24,398 nucleotides of DNA from CAZQNF01 sp964403325 (GCA_964403325.1 CAYOFO010000014.1:1-24398); one strand, 5' to 3'; positions 7,787 to 16,820 are shown, counted from the first letter of the stretch. Numbers and translations are program-made. The notes: generated from the letters alone by a model not told the origin.

Positions 7787-8509
7787 ATGTCGTGGTATAA
7801 AACATGGTGGGGGGTAACCATCCTCGTTATTTTAACGGTAGCAGGAGTGCTGACCACGGTGATGGCTGTCTTAATTTTTCAAGTATCACATAAGCTTAAA
7901 AACGGTTCGTTTTCGGCGTTAGAAGCCTCGTCTTACGCTGGTTTTAGTCGGGTGCAAAATACTCATCCTTCGGCCCAGCTGGACTATTCGCTTTTGGAGC
8001 GTCCGGAAGCGCCTTTTTTGGGAAGCAGTCATCCTAAAATTAAAGTAGTGGTTTTTATGGATTTTAAATGTCCAAATTGTCGTGCGGAAAGTCCGATTCT
8101 TACCCAAATGATGCAAAAATATGGTAACCAAGTACAACTGATCGTTCGTCATTTTCCGGTTGAGTCAACCCATCCGGGAGCAACCCAACTCTCTCAGATG
8201 GCTTGGTGTGCCAAACAACAAAATGCGTTTTGGGGTTTGTATAATTGGTTGTTTGCCAACCAGGACGTTTTGCCGGAAAAAATGGATGAAGATCGGGTGG
8301 CACAAGTGGCTGAGGCCAATGGTCTTAATACTCTTAATTTACAAAAATGTTTGAATGCCAACGAAAGCCGAGTAGGGGTCAACCAAGATTATGCCGATGG
8401 CATCAAATTGGGTGTGCGTGGGACGCCCACGTTTTTTGTTAACGGAGAAAAAGTAGAAGGGGCAGTGCCGCTCGCGGCCTGGGAGGCTTTTTTAAAAGAT
8501 GTTAAATAA
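7787..8509 (+). CDS. Membrane-anchored DsbA-like thiol-disulfide oxidoreductase
   Basis: 240 residues. An N-terminal membrane anchor (about 9-33, GVTILVILTVAGVLTTVMAVLI) is followed by a linker and a thioredoxin-fold domain with a helical insert, as in DsbA/BdbD-type proteins. The active-site CPNC is at 95-98 in FMDFKCPNCRAESPIL, and the cis-proline loop GTPTFFVNG has Pro214. A second cysteine pair, AWCAKQQ and LQKCLN, brackets the helical insert. It should act outside the membrane, making or reshuffling disulfides in exported proteins. The next gene starts 6 bases after its stop and encodes an exported protein with 20 cysteines, which is the obvious candidate substrate. The gene symbol is left blank because several paralogous families share this fold. 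Confidence 0.9.
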   Translation: MSWYKTWWGVTILVILTVAGVLTTVMAVLIFQVSHKLKNGSFSALEASSYAGFSRVQNTHPSAQLDYSLLERPEAPFLGSSHPKIKVVVFMDFKCPNCRAESPILTQMMQKYGNQVQLIVRHFPVESTHPGATQLSQMAWCAKQQNAFWGLYNWLFANQDVLPEKMDEDRVAQVAEANGLNTLNLQKCLNANESRVGVNQDYADGIKLGVRGTPTFFVNGEKVEGAVPLAAWEAFLKDVK

Positions 8510-8515
8510 TTTTTT

Positions 8516-10216
8516 ATGAAAATGCGTTTTGTTTTGGTGGGAATTCTCATGGTGGCGGGTGTGGCCATGGGCGGCAGTGGGGCACGAGCCGCTACCGTAA
8601 CACCGGCACTTAACCCCATATGTTGGCAAGAAGAAGAGTGTCTGCGTGCGCGATCAGGCTTGACCAATGGCGACCAAAAACAGTTGAAAGCAGGGTGGAA
8701 ACAGAACGAAGGCGAATGTAAGGGGGCAGAATGGGGGAAATGCTTACCGGCTACCGCCACTGTCACCGAAATTCATTTTTTTGGTAAAAATGTTTTTACC
8801 AGTGCCGGTGATTTTTTATCTACATTGTATAAGTACGCTTTAATTGTCGCGCCGATCTTGGCAGCTATTATGATAATTATCGCCGGTTTTCAATGGACTA
8901 TGTCTGGCGGCAATTCGGAGATGATTACTGGAGCGCAGCATAAAATTATCGGAGCGTTAACTGGGCTTTTTATTGCCTATGGTTCTTATTTTTTACTGAT
9001 TAATATTAATCCGGATTTGGTAAACTTGCGTTTGCCGAGCGTGTGGCTGGTGCGTCCGCAAACATCTTTACCGCAATTTTGCAGTCAAATGCCGGAGAAA
9101 ATAAGAAATGACAAAAGCTTTGCTTATGTGGCTTCTTATGAAAAGCAATCTTCCGCACCGGCCTTGCCAGCTAATCCGGCCTTTGATATGTCGCTACAAG
9201 ATCCGGGCATAGAAAATTCTAAAAAGTTTTATTGTGGGAATAGCTTCTTGGTGAAGGGGGGCGGATCAAATATTTGTTACGGTAATTTTTGTGATGTTGA
9301 TAACGTCTGCATTAATACCGGTAAAGCCGGCCAAAAGAAATATGCCTGCGTCCCGGGTGTTTTGGGTGGTAGGGTGACCGGTTCGTTTGGTTTTGCCAAA
9401 ATTGCAGCTCTTGATAATGGCGATAATATGATTTTGTATGCTATGTGTGAAGGTGCTGCCAACGAGGAAGCAAAGAATGATTTAATTGTTAAAGTGGCGG
9501 AGATAGACTATAACGGCAGCTCTTTAAATGCCGATAATTATGTTTTTGAAGATAAAGATAAAAATTTTAAAACTGCTTGTGGCGCGCGTAAATTGGCTGG
9601 GTTTTTTATCGGTGTTGAGGTAAATGATGAATCTGCGCTGACCGGCGGCTTCAATGCTGCCGAAGGTTACGCGCTTTCTTTTGGTGGTGATGATTGGTTT
9701 GCGGTGGGGCAAACCGCTCCGGGGAGCAATAATTGCAGTGTTAACTTGTCTAAGGTGGTTAAGAGTTTGTTTCCTAGTCGGTCAACTTGGTGTGGGGAAG
9801 GGAATATTTTGTGCAGTTGTTCGTTGCTATCTGTTCCGGGTGTTGCCTATAAGATGGCTCAATCCGGGGAGTTTAAAAAACATCTTATTTCGCTCGACGA
9901 ATTACAATCCGGTTATCAGTGCGATATTGCTTTTGGACGCGAAGATTTTCCATCCATTAACAATGCTTTTAAGTGGTCGGAATTGGGTGATTTAGTGGCT
10001 TTGGGTGTACAAAAAGGCATTAAGTGGGGTGCTGTCTGTGGTACGGTTGTGGGCGGAGCCGGGGCTGTGGGTATACCGGTCCTTGGTGCAGCGGCAGCTG
10101 TACCGGCTGCTACTTTCTGTAGTTTAGCGGCTGGGGTGAGTTATACGCTTGTTCCAGGGTTTTTTCAGATAGTGCGTAGTATACAAGACCCTTCCAGTTG
10201 CACCTATTTTCAGTAA
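8516..10216 (+). CDS. Cys-rich exported protein with T4SS pilin-like (TrbC/VirB2-type) two-helix module
   Basis: 566 residues. The signal peptide ends around residue 25 ([23 protein letters not shown]). A short four-cysteine segment follows, then two membrane helices (about 107-127 and 144-163) separated by a short polar loop, [17 protein letters not shown]. This loop and the following [12 protein letters not shown] match the pilin-like module that is widespread in Patescibacteria and related to TrbC/VirB2 pilins. The remaining roughly 400 residues are exported-looking, rich in Gly, Asn and Cys, with a Gly/Ala hydrophobic stretch near the C-terminus ([20 protein letters not shown]). All 20 cysteines lie after the signal peptide. 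It is co-transcribed with the DsbA-like gene (6-base gap) and uvrA (9-base gap). The role is inferred as surface or conjugation-type secretion; the C-terminal part has no family I know. Confidence 0.75.
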   Translation: MKMRFVLVGILMVAGVAMGGSGARAATVTPALNPICWQEEECLRARSGLTNGDQKQLKAGWKQNEGECKGAEWGKCLPATATVTEIHFFGKNVFTSAGDFLSTLYKYALIVAPILAAIMIIIAGFQWTMSGGNSEMITGAQHKIIGALTGLFIAYGSYFLLININPDLVNLRLPSVWLVRPQTSLPQFCSQMPEKIRNDKSFAYVASYEKQSSAPALPANPAFDMSLQDPGIENSKKFYCGNSFLVKGGGSNICYGNFCDVDNVCINTGKAGQKKYACVPGVLGGRVTGSFGFAKIAALDNGDNMILYAMCEGAANEEAKNDLIVKVAEIDYNGSSLNADNYVFEDKDKNFKTACGARKLAGFFIGVEVNDESALTGGFNAAEGYALSFGGDDWFAVGQTAPGSNNCSVNLSKVVKSLFPSRSTWCGEGNILCSCSLLSVPGVAYKMAQSGEFKKHLISLDELQSGYQCDIAFGREDFPSINNAFKWSELGDLVALGVQKGIKWGAVCGTVVGGAGAVGIPVLGAAAAVPAATFCSLAAGVSYTLVPGFFQIVRSIQDPSSCTYFQ

Positions 10217-10225
10217 CAATAAAAT

Positions 10226-13006
10226 ATGATAGACACCATTAAAATTCGCGGGGCTCGCGTCCATAATCTCAAAAATATTGATCTTGATATTCCTAAAAAC
10301 CAGTTGGTAGTGGTGACGGGTTTATCTGGTTCGGGCAAATCCAGCTTGGCGTTTGATGCTATTTATGCTGAAGGACAGCGCCGCTACGCCGAATCCATGT
10401 CGAGCTACGCGCGTCAGTTTATGGAAACACGCGACAAGCCGGATGTAGACTCCATGGAAGGTTTGTCGGCGACGATTGCTATCGATCAGCGTGTTTCTAC
10501 CCAGAACCCTCGCTCCACGGTTGGTACCATTACCGAGATTTATGATTTTTTACGTTTGCTGTATGCACGTGGCGGCGAACAGTTTTGTTCAGACTGTCAT
10601 TTGTCGGTGCGGGCGTTTACGCCCGGAGAAATAGCCGAAAAACTCCGTACTTTGGCGCGCAAGTATAGCGAGATAGCTGTGGTCGCGCCGCTTGTGGTGC
10701 ACCAAAAAGTGGAGCCCAAAGAACTTATAGCTCAAATTGAGCGTTCGGGCTTTGAAAATGTGCGTATTGGTGCCGAAAATATTAAGTTAACGGAGCTGGC
10801 TCGTTATCCGTTTGCGAGCGATGAAGTATATGATATTGGGTTGGTGGTAGGTAAAATTTTTGATATTAAAAAGCAAGACCCGATGTCGCTCGTAGTCACT
10901 GCTCTTGATCTCTCGAATGGTTTGGTGCAGCTGGTAACCGAAGATAAAATTGAAGTATTTTCTACGTACGGCTTATGTCCGCGCTGCAATCGCAAATTTG
11001 ATACTTTAGATATTCGTAGTTTTAGTTTTAATAGTCCTTATGGAGCTTGTTCGCGCTGTACGGGTCTTGGGGTCACTATGGAAGTGGATCCGTCGCTTGT
11101 TATACCTAACCCTCGTCTCACGCTCGCTGAAGGAGCGATTCAACCCTGGACGCGAGTTATGGGCAGTTATAGCGGCTACCAAAAAATACTGTCGGCGGTG
11201 GCAGAAAAGCATGAATTTGAGCTTAATGTGCCGGTGTCACAGTTGTCTCGCCAAGTGCTCGATCTTATTTTGTATGGAACAGGTTCTTTGGAATATGGCG
11301 TGGACGGTAAAAAAACCGTATTTTCCGGAGTGATTCCTGACCTCATGAACAAGCATCTGTCCACCAATTCCGATTATGTGCGCAAGGAGATTGAACAGTA
11401 TATGCGCGAAAAAATATGTTCGCTCTGCCAGGGTAAGCGTTTGCGTAAAGAATCTTTGTCGGTTTTTATAGGCGGTTTTAGCATTGCTGACGTAGCCAGC
11501 AAAAGCATTGAAGAGATTAAAGATTTGCTCATGGGTAGCATGAAAACCACCCAGAAAGTGGTGGCACCGATTATTAAAGAAATTATTCCACGCCTCACCA
11601 ATTTGGCGCAAGTGGGACTTGGGTATCTTGATCTCAACCGTTCCATGAATACTTTATCGGGCGGTGAAATTACTCGCGTACGGCTGGCTTCTCAGTTATC
11701 GGCGCGTCTGAGCGGTATTATTTATATTCTTGACGAGCCGTCAGTTGGCCTGCATCCGCGCGATAATCAAGAGCTCATTGATACACTCAAATTTTTGCGA
11801 GATTTAGGTAATACCGTAATTGTGGTGGAGCATGATGAAGCGATGATCGCGGCGGCTGATTATATTATTGACATTGGTCCGGGTGCCGGTGACTATGGCG
11901 GTCAAGTACTTTTTGCCGGTACTTTAGCCAAGCTGAAAGAAAGCAAAGAATCTATTACGGCGCAATATTTGTTTGGCGGCGAAAAAATTACGCGCAAGAA
12001 AAAACCTCTCAAAGATAATAAAGGTGAGGTTTTAACCATCCGCGGTGCCAGTACCAATAACCTGAAAAATATTGATGTGGAAATTCCACTCAAAAAAATG
12101 GTATGTGTAACCGGTGTTTCGGGCTCTGGAAAATCTACTTTGGTAATTGATGTGCTCAGCAAAGCGCTGGCTAAGTATTTTTATCGCGCCAAAGAAGATC
12201 CGGGTGCGCATAAGTCTATTGAGGGTTTGTCGAATATTGATAAAGTAATATCGGTGGATCAGTCGCCGATTGGTCGCACACCCCGCTCAAATCCGGCGAC
12301 CTATACCGGTGTTTTTAATCTTATTCGTGATTTGTTTGCCTCGCTCCCGGAGGCGCGGATGCGCGGGTATGATGCCGGCAAGTTCAGTTTTAATGTCAAA
12401 GGCGGCGGGCGTTGCGAAGCTTGTGCGGGTGATGGCTATATCCGTATCCCCATGCAGTTTTTAGCCGATGTTTTTGTAGAATGTGCCGAGTGTAATGGTT
12501 TGCGCTACAATCATGAAGCGCTTGAAGTGCGCTATCGCGACAAGCATATTGCTGATGTGCTGCAAATGACCGTGGAGGAAGCCTTTCATTTTTTTGTAGA
12601 TCTGAGTAATATTGCCGATAAGCTCAATATTTTGCGCCAAGTGGGTCTGGGGTATATTAAGCTCGGGCAAAGCGCCACCACCCTTTCCGGTGGCGAAGCC
12701 CAGCGCATTAAGCTTTCCATGGAACTTGCTCGTCCGTCCACTGGCCGAACTCTTTATATATTGGACGAGCCAACCACTGGCTTACATTTTGCGGACATTA
12801 GTCGTTTACTCCAGGTACTTTCACAGCTCGTCGACAAAGGCAATACCGTGCTCGTAATTGAGCATAATGTAGATGTGATTCGCTCGGTTGATTATATTAT
12901 TGAGCTCGGCCCGGAAGGCGGGGCCAAAGGCGGCGAAGTTATTGCGACCGGCACGCCCGAAGAGCTGAAGAAAAATAAGAAGAGTTGGACGGGGAAATAT
13001 TTGTAA
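10226..13006 (+). CDS. uvrA: Excinuclease ABC subunit A
   Basis: DNA damage sensor of nucleotide excision repair; the ATPase dimer loads UvrB at lesions. At 926 residues it is full length. The first ABC half has Walker [11 protein letters not shown] at 31-40, the UvrA-specific [19 protein letters not shown], a zinc module (CPRCNRKF … CSRCTGLG), the ABC signature [15 protein letters not shown] and Walker [17 protein letters not shown]. The second half has [10 protein letters not shown], the zinc finger CEACAGDGY … CAECNGLRY needed for DNA binding, [15 protein letters not shown] and [16 protein letters not shown]. It begins 9 bases after the pilin-like gene and so appears to share its promoter, although the functional link is not obvious. 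Confidence 0.98.
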   Translation: MIDTIKIRGARVHNLKNIDLDIPKNQLVVVTGLSGSGKSSLAFDAIYAEGQRRYAESMSSYARQFMETRDKPDVDSMEGLSATIAIDQRVSTQNPRSTVGTITEIYDFLRLLYARGGEQFCSDCHLSVRAFTPGEIAEKLRTLARKYSEIAVVAPLVVHQKVEPKELIAQIERSGFENVRIGAENIKLTELARYPFASDEVYDIGLVVGKIFDIKKQDPMSLVVTALDLSNGLVQLVTEDKIEVFSTYGLCPRCNRKFDTLDIRSFSFNSPYGACSRCTGLGVTMEVDPSLVIPNPRLTLAEGAIQPWTRVMGSYSGYQKILSAVAEKHEFELNVPVSQLSRQVLDLILYGTGSLEYGVDGKKTVFSGVIPDLMNKHLSTNSDYVRKEIEQYMREKICSLCQGKRLRKESLSVFIGGFSIADVASKSIEEIKDLLMGSMKTTQKVVAPIIKEIIPRLTNLAQVGLGYLDLNRSMNTLSGGEITRVRLASQLSARLSGIIYILDEPSVGLHPRDNQELIDTLKFLRDLGNTVIVVEHDEAMIAAADYIIDIGPGAGDYGGQVLFAGTLAKLKESKESITAQYLFGGEKITRKKKPLKDNKGEVLTIRGASTNNLKNIDVEIPLKKMVCVTGVSGSGKSTLVIDVLSKALAKYFYRAKEDPGAHKSIEGLSNIDKVISVDQSPIGRTPRSNPATYTGVFNLIRDLFASLPEARMRGYDAGKFSFNVKGGGRCEACAGDGYIRIPMQFLADVFVECAECNGLRYNHEALEVRYRDKHIADVLQMTVEEAFHFFVDLSNIADKLNILRQVGLGYIKLGQSATTLSGGEAQRIKLSMELARPSTGRTLYILDEPTTGLHFADISRLLQVLSQLVDKGNTVLVIEHNVDVIRSVDYIIELGPEGGAKGGEVIATGTPEELKKNKKSWTGKYL

Positions 13007-13028
13007 TAGTTATAAAACATAGTATAAT
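13001..13028 (+). promoter_or_regulatory. Promoter overlapping the uvrA stop codon
   Basis: TTGTAA (13001-13006, which includes the uvrA TAA), 16-base spacer, perfect TATAAT (13023-13028). It would transcribe the small broken gene at 13075 with a leader of about 40 bases. Confidence 0.55.
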
Positions 13029-13074
13029 TAAATTGCGTTTTCAATCTTAAAAAATAAATGTTTATTTTTAAAAT

Positions 13075-13334
13075 ATGTCAGAACAATATAATGGTGCACC
13101 TGTGGAAGAAAATAATTCCGACCCTGCTTTAGAAGCAATGGTGCTTGAAAAATAGGATTAAAAATTGGTGACCATATTAAAATTAATTTGGATGGCAAGG
13201 AGTATGTTTTAAAACAGATAAAACAAGGAGATTCATCAAGACCGTTTGTTTTACTGGTTTTTGCTAACAGGAGTGATGAGAGGGATGTTTTTACTGATAC
13301 TTTAGATGCATTGGAGTTAAACCGTAAAGGTTGA
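13075..13334 (+). pseudogene. Small hypothetical gene interrupted by a -1 frameshift
   Basis: The first frame starts at ATG 13075 (MSEQYNGAPVEENNSDPALE) and stops at TAG 13153-13155 after 26 codons. The -1 frame is open from the same place and continues 60 codons (KIGLKIGDHIKINLDGKEYV … TDTLDALELNRKG) to TGA 13332-13334. Together they give an 86-residue protein with an acidic N-terminal tail and a compact β-rich-looking domain. The junction is GAAAAATAG: one more A would restore the frame. A good promoter lies upstream, so the gene may be young as a pseudogene, rescued by frameshifting, or mis-assembled. I recognise no family. Confidence 0.5.
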
Positions 13335-13406
13335 AAAAAAATAGTTAAAGGGCTGATCGGTATTAATAAAAAATTTTTAAGTTCTCGTATTTAGTTTAGA
13401 AATTAA

Positions 13407-13433
13407 AAACAGCCGGTTTTAAACCGACTGTTT
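13407..13433 (-). terminator. Intrinsic terminator of rplS
   Basis: A 12-bp stem around 13408-13419 and 13421-13432, with T-runs on both sides. The one imperfect pair is G-U on the minus strand but C-A on the plus strand, so the hairpin is better formed in the leftward rplS transcript. It may also serve the 13075 gene. Confidence 0.8.
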
Positions 13434-13449
13434 TTTTATTAAGTTTTAT

Positions 13450-13815
13450 TTAAACCGCAGTTTTTGTTTTGCGAATTTCTTTGAGTTTGCGGACATTTTT
13501 GTCGCGGAGGAAGAAAAGTTTGGCGCGGCGAGTTTCGAAAGCGCGTACCAGTTCGATTTTGGCGATAACCGGGGAATAAATAGGGTAAATTCTTTCAACA
13601 CCAACACCTTCGGAAACTTTTCGCACTGTGATGGTTGCGCCTTGTTCCTTGCCATGGCGTACGGAAATGATAATACCTTGAAAGATTTGGATGCGTTCTT
13701 TCTTTTTGCCTTTGGCATCGAATTCTTCGATTTTTTGGTGGATTTTTACTTCCATGCCAGGTTTAAGTTCGGCGGCAGTAAGACCGGCTACCACTGTTTT
13801 GGCTTCTTCAGTCAT
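13450..13815 (-). CDS. rplS: 50S ribosomal protein L19
   Basis: A 121-residue component of the large ribosomal subunit, at the interface with the small subunit. The family pattern is clear: LKPGMEVKIHQKIEE, then FQGIIISVRHGKEQGATITV, RKVSEGVGVERIYPIYSPVI, KIELVRAFETRRAKLFFLRD and a basic C-terminal tail. Length is normal. It stands alone rather than with trmD/rimM, which often accompany it. It has its own strong promoter (13856-13884), a leader containing a small perfect hairpin (AATTTAC with GTAAATT, about 13827-13842), and a terminator, so it is a single-gene unit. Confidence 0.97.
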   Translation of the reverse strand: MTEEAKTVVAGLTAAELKPGMEVKIHQKIEEFDAKGKKKERIQIFQGIIISVRHGKEQGATITVRKVSEGVGVERIYPIYSPVIAKIELVRAFETRRAKLFFLRDKNVRKLKEIRKTKTAV

Positions 13816-13855
13816 AAATGAAGTGAATTTACGGGTAAATTATAAGAATGGGGCT

Positions 13856-13884
13856 ATTGTAGCGAAAGACCGGGTTTTTGTCAA
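13856..13884 (-). promoter_or_regulatory. Strong sigma70-type promoter of rplS
   Basis: Minus strand: perfect TTGACA (13879-13884), exactly 17 bases, TACAAT (13856-13861). The transcript start near 13849 gives a leader of about 34 bases. The rest of 13885-14005 shows no gene. Confidence 0.88.
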
Positions 13885-14005
13885 GGCAAAAAGCTTGGCA
13901 GTGCGCAATCAGTATATTTTTGAGTAAAATCCTGAGTTGCCATTATGACAAAGAGTCTCGTTAAGCGGTAGTTAAGGCCTGGAAGTAGAGTTTGTACAAC
14001 TCGTA

Positions 14006-14653
14006 TTAGAGAGTAAATGGTTGTATGGTGAGCAGGCGACCTAACTCAGAACTATTGTTTATGGCGGCAAAGGCGGCTGGCGTGATGCTGGCCACCAAGA
14101 AAGCAGGGTGTTCAGTGGCTTCGGGGGCAAATGTAGAATCAGGATCAGCTTGGCGTAAAGTGTGTTGTATTTCGGCAATCAGTGCCGGGCGGAGGGTGTT
14201 GAAAGGTTCTGTTTTAAAACGTATTATGTAGTTGGTTCGTAAGTCGGGAGTTTGCTCGAACGAGGTTTGTACTTGTTCTGCCTGGGTGGTTCGGATGGAT
14301 GGGGTATCTTGAGTCGCGCGATCTTTTCCCTCTATTTGCGGAAACAAGGCTCGTGCTTGGGCCATGGCTTCAGGGGTAGTTCTCAACATAACAGTTGAGC
14401 CTGCAGTGTTTTGCACGTAAGCCTCTGGATCAAGTTTGCGTATAGCATCAACAAGCGGTTGCAGAGCCGCAATATTTCTTTTGTTTACTGCGTCCAGTTC
14501 GGCTTTTTTGGCCGTTCGCGCTTCTAGAGTCATTGCGCCATCGGATGATTCAATTGTTTCCGGTTCTCGTAATTGCAATAAAAACAAAGGTCTGTTTTCG
14601 CGGCATTCCTTTTTTTGGGTTTCTTCGCTTGGGAAAGGGGGTTGATTTTCCAT
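14006..14653 (-). CDS. Hypothetical protein with two related domains
   Basis: 215 residues, cytoplasmic by appearance (no signal peptide or membrane helix). Two halves look alike. Residues about 26-110 hold LFLLQLREP, a helix (LQPLVDAIRKLDPEAYVQ), a strand (STVMLRTT) and PEAMAQARALFPQIEG. Residues about 140-215 hold NYIIRFKTEP, LRPALIAEIQHTLRQADPDS, AFLVASITPAAFAAINN and ELGRLLTIQPF. The strand-helix-strand-helix-strand order resembles the inhibitor I9/subtilisin-propeptide fold, but this is a pattern-level inference only. It is the last gene of the rluD-like/gmk operon, 6 bases after gmk, and no terminator is obvious downstream. Confidence 0.6.
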   Translation of the reverse strand: MENQPPFPSEETQKKECRENRPLFLLQLREPETIESSDGAMTLEARTAKKAELDAVNKRNIAALQPLVDAIRKLDPEAYVQNTAGSTVMLRTTPEAMAQARALFPQIEGKDRATQDTPSIRTTQAEQVQTSFEQTPDLRTNYIIRFKTEPFNTLRPALIAEIQHTLRQADPDSTFAPEATEHPAFLVASITPAAFAAINNSSELGRLLTIQPFTL

Positions 14654-14659
14654 ACGTTG

Positions 14660-15244
14660 CTATTTAATAATGTTAGATAGAGCGTGCTCTAAAATAATAG
14701 TTTTTACTTTCTGAATGGTTTCTTGCAGTTGGCCTTCGGTATTTATAATCCGATAATCATAATCCGCAGATTCGATGATTTCTTTTTGGGCTATTTGGAG
14801 GCGTTTTTCGATGGCTTCCGGGTCAATGCCGCCGCGTTTTTGGATGCGGGCACGTAAAACCTCGAGATTTTCCGGGACCAAGAAAATGGAGAGATGGGGA
14901 AACTGTAAGCGATCAAGGGCATGTTTGCCGTTGATGTCCGCTTGAGATAAAACCACTTCGAAGTTATTTAAACATTTTTCGAGTTCTGATTTTTCTGTGC
15001 CATAGTAGTTGCCGGCGTAAATATTATATTCAATAAATGCACCGCGCTCTAACCGGTCTTTAAACTCTGTTTCAGAAATAAAGTGGTAATCAACACCGTC
15101 TTGGTTACCGGGGCGAGGTGCTCGGCTAGTGGTGGTTACTAAGCGTTTGGCATTTTGCATGCCCGCCACCAGAGCATTGATAACCGCATCTTTGCCGCCG
15201 CCGGACGGAGAGGAAATTATTACAAAAAGTCCTTTTTTGTCCAT
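14660..15244 (-). CDS. gmk: Guanylate kinase
   Basis: Phosphorylates GMP to GDP with ATP in the cytoplasm. The 194-residue protein fits the family: P-loop IISSPSGGGKDAV (Lys18), the GMP-binding stretch VTTTSRAPRPGNQDGVDYHF, FIEYNIYAGNYYGTEKSEL, SIFLVPENLEVLRARIQKRG, then KRLQIAQKEI and DYDYRIIN near the end. The P-loop residue after the catalytic Lys is Asp19 where Ser or Thr is usual. The base-binding FIEYNIYAGNYYGT and SQADINGKHAL segments also diverge slightly from the textbook EIDxQG form. It starts one base after the stop of the pseudouridine synthase gene, so the two are translationally close. Confidence 0.93.
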   Translation of the reverse strand: MDKKGLFVIISSPSGGGKDAVINALVAGMQNAKRLVTTTSRAPRPGNQDGVDYHFISETEFKDRLERGAFIEYNIYAGNYYGTEKSELEKCLNNFEVVLSQADINGKHALDRLQFPHLSIFLVPENLEVLRARIQKRGGIDPEAIEKRLQIAQKEIIESADYDYRIINTEGQLQETIQKVKTIILEHALSNIIK

Positions 15245-15245
15245 A

Positions 15246-16223
15246 TTAACTCAGTTTTTGTAAGAAAGTTTGTAGGGCAGTTGGGAGAGGTGAAGTAAAA
15301 TGCTGTGTTTCACCATTTAAGTCGATAAAGCCGAGCTTGGCGGAGTGTAAGAATAAACGGCCGAGTTCGTCGTCCCAACGGCGTTTGCGTTTTTTTTGAA
15401 AATAGAGCGGATCGCCGACCACTGGATGGTTGTATGCCAAAAAGTGGGCCCGAATTTGGTGCATGCGTCCGGTATGGATTTTTACCTCAAGGAGAGTGAA
15501 GTTGATAAAGCGTTTTTCCACCCAAAATTCGGTCAGCGCTTCTTTGCCCACGTTTGATTCTCCGTCAGCGTCGGTGATTGGGCTTGCAGCCATTCGATCT
15601 GAAGTTTTGGAGCGGGAGAGTCGGAAGTGAATTCTGTCTTCGTCTTTGGCTACTTTGCCATGCACGAGCACACGGTATTCTTTGTTGATGGTTCGGTCTT
15701 TAAATTGGGTTTTGAGATGTTCAAACATGGCTTGGGTACGGGCAACCACCAAAAGTCCGGAAGTTTCTTTGTCGAGGCGATGCACTATACCTGGGCGCAC
15801 CTCGCTTTCGCCGACGGTGGCAATTTCCGGATAGTGTGCCACTATAAAACCGGCTAAGGAAACGGGTTCATTGGCTTCGGTGGGGTGGGTGAGAAGGCCG
15901 CTGGGTTTTTCTACCACCACATAATCCGGAGTTTCGACGACAATCTTTACCTGGCTATAGAGGTCTCGTTTGGCGGGCGCAGGGGATGGGTTGGGTGCGG
16001 TCGGGGCAGTGGCCTCGGTTTTAGCCGTGTCTTTAATGGTGATAGTATCGTTGACAAAGAGTTTTTGCCCGGTTTTTTGTGGTAGTTCGTTATTTACGAA
16101 AATTTGTTGGTTGGCGATGAGTTTTTGCACCTGGGAACGGGTAATCTGCAGCTGCTCGGATAAAAAAATATCCAGGCGCAGGCCGGAAAAATCGTTGGTG
16201 ACAAGTATGTTTGGAGTCTTCAT
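15246..16223 (-). CDS. RluA/RluD-family 23S rRNA pseudouridine synthase
   Basis: Isomerises specific uridines in rRNA to pseudouridine. 325 residues from ATG 16221-16223; an upstream in-frame TTG would add 21 unrelated residues and lies before the promoter, so it was not used. An N-terminal S4 RNA-binding domain (residues about 14-64, LRLDIFLSEQLQITRSQVQK) is joined by an unusual Ala/Pro/Thr-rich linker (66-86) to the catalytic domain. The signature HRLDKETSGLLVVAR has the catalytic Asp151. RTINKEYRVLVHG, HTGRMHQIRAHF and VVGDPLYF complete the core. The family resembles RluD, but the exact target uridines cannot be read from sequence. First gene of an operon with gmk and the 14006 gene. Confidence 0.93.
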   Translation of the reverse strand: MKTPNILVTNDFSGLRLDIFLSEQLQITRSQVQKLIANQQIFVNNELPQKTGQKLFVNDTITIKDTAKTEATAPTAPNPSPAPAKRDLYSQVKIVVETPDYVVVEKPSGLLTHPTEANEPVSLAGFIVAHYPEIATVGESEVRPGIVHRLDKETSGLLVVARTQAMFEHLKTQFKDRTINKEYRVLVHGKVAKDEDRIHFRLSRSKTSDRMAASPITDADGESNVGKEALTEFWVEKRFINFTLLEVKIHTGRMHQIRAHFLAYNHPVVGDPLYFQKKRKRRWDDELGRLFLHSAKLGFIDLNGETQHFTSPLPTALQTFLQKLS

Positions 16224-16230
16224 ATAGAGA

Positions 16231-16259
16231 AGACTAACACGTTGTGGGGATGTTTTCAA
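16231..16259 (-). promoter_or_regulatory. Promoter of the rluD-like/gmk operon
   Basis: Minus strand: TTGAAA (16254-16259), 17 bases, TAGTCT (16231-16236) with an upstream TG, giving TGTTAGTCT. The transcript start would fall at about 16224, directly at the ATG, so the message is probably leaderless. Confidence 0.65.
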
Positions 16260-16463
16260 GTAAGGAAGGGTTTGGTGACGGGGCAATATTCAATAGAGTA
16301 ATTGACCATGACAGACATTTGGATAGTGCAAAGTCGTTTAATTGTTTAAAATCGGGCTGTTATTTGGTCGGCTAAGATGCTGCAAACAATAGCCTTTGAT
16401 TATTTTGAGGCTGTAAAATTTTTATTTTTAGTATCAGCAGGGTTTGTGGTGGGGTAAGGCGAT

Positions 16464-16793
16464 TTAGACAATCGGCGGCATAATTGGCTTATTTGCGCCA
16501 ATATGCCCGCCCGGGGAAATGGACGAGGTAGGAGGGTTTTTGGAGCGGTTAATAACACTGTTTATGCTGCCAAAGCTGTGGCTGCCGGCGCGGTCGTTGC
16601 CATTATATATACCAGTGTTATCACCACTGGTGTAGATATGGGCAGAACTGCTCATGTTAGAGATGCTCGAAATGCCCTGGGGCTTGTTGGCAGATAAGCT
16701 GCTGCCTGGACGCAAATTGCCACCCAGTCCACCAGATTTTCCCAATCCTAAATTCGAGCTTAAAGGTCGGTTGTTAAAATTGCTTAGAGGCAT
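16464..16793 (-). CDS. Small Ser/Gly/Asn-rich low-complexity protein
   Basis: 109 residues with almost no acidic or aromatic content and many Ser, Gly, Asn and Pro (start MPLSNFNNRPLSSNLGLGKS, end GANKPIMPPIV). It is expected to be disordered; I recognise no domain, signal peptide or membrane segment. The support for its being a gene is a well-formed promoter (TTTACA, 17 bases, TATAAT) placed about 20 bases upstream of its ATG. The opposite strand is also open over part of this stretch but has no promoter or start signal. The region 16287-16463 to its left holds no gene I can support. Confidence 0.55.
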   Translation of the reverse strand: MPLSNFNNRPLSSNLGLGKSGGLGGNLRPGSSLSANKPQGISSISNMSSSAHIYTSGDNTGIYNGNDRAGSHSFGSINSVINRSKNPPTSSISPGGHIGANKPIMPPIV

Positions 16794-16820
16794 ATGTTGT
16801 AGAGTTAAGGTTGCTACTCA

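Noticed and set aside
16224..16286. In-frame extension of the rluD-like gene from a TTG at 16284-16286
   Set aside because: It lies upstream of and across the predicted promoter, and the S4 domain starts normally from the ATG at 16223.
16376..16440. Hairpin AGCCT…AGGCT followed by T-rich sequence, considered as a terminator
   Set aside because: Only a 5-bp stem with a 12-base loop, and no plus-strand gene ends here.
16503..16697. Plus-strand frame opposite the Ser/Gly/Asn-rich gene
   Set aside because: It lacks a promoter and ribosome site; the minus-strand frame has a clear TTTACA-17-TATAAT promoter.
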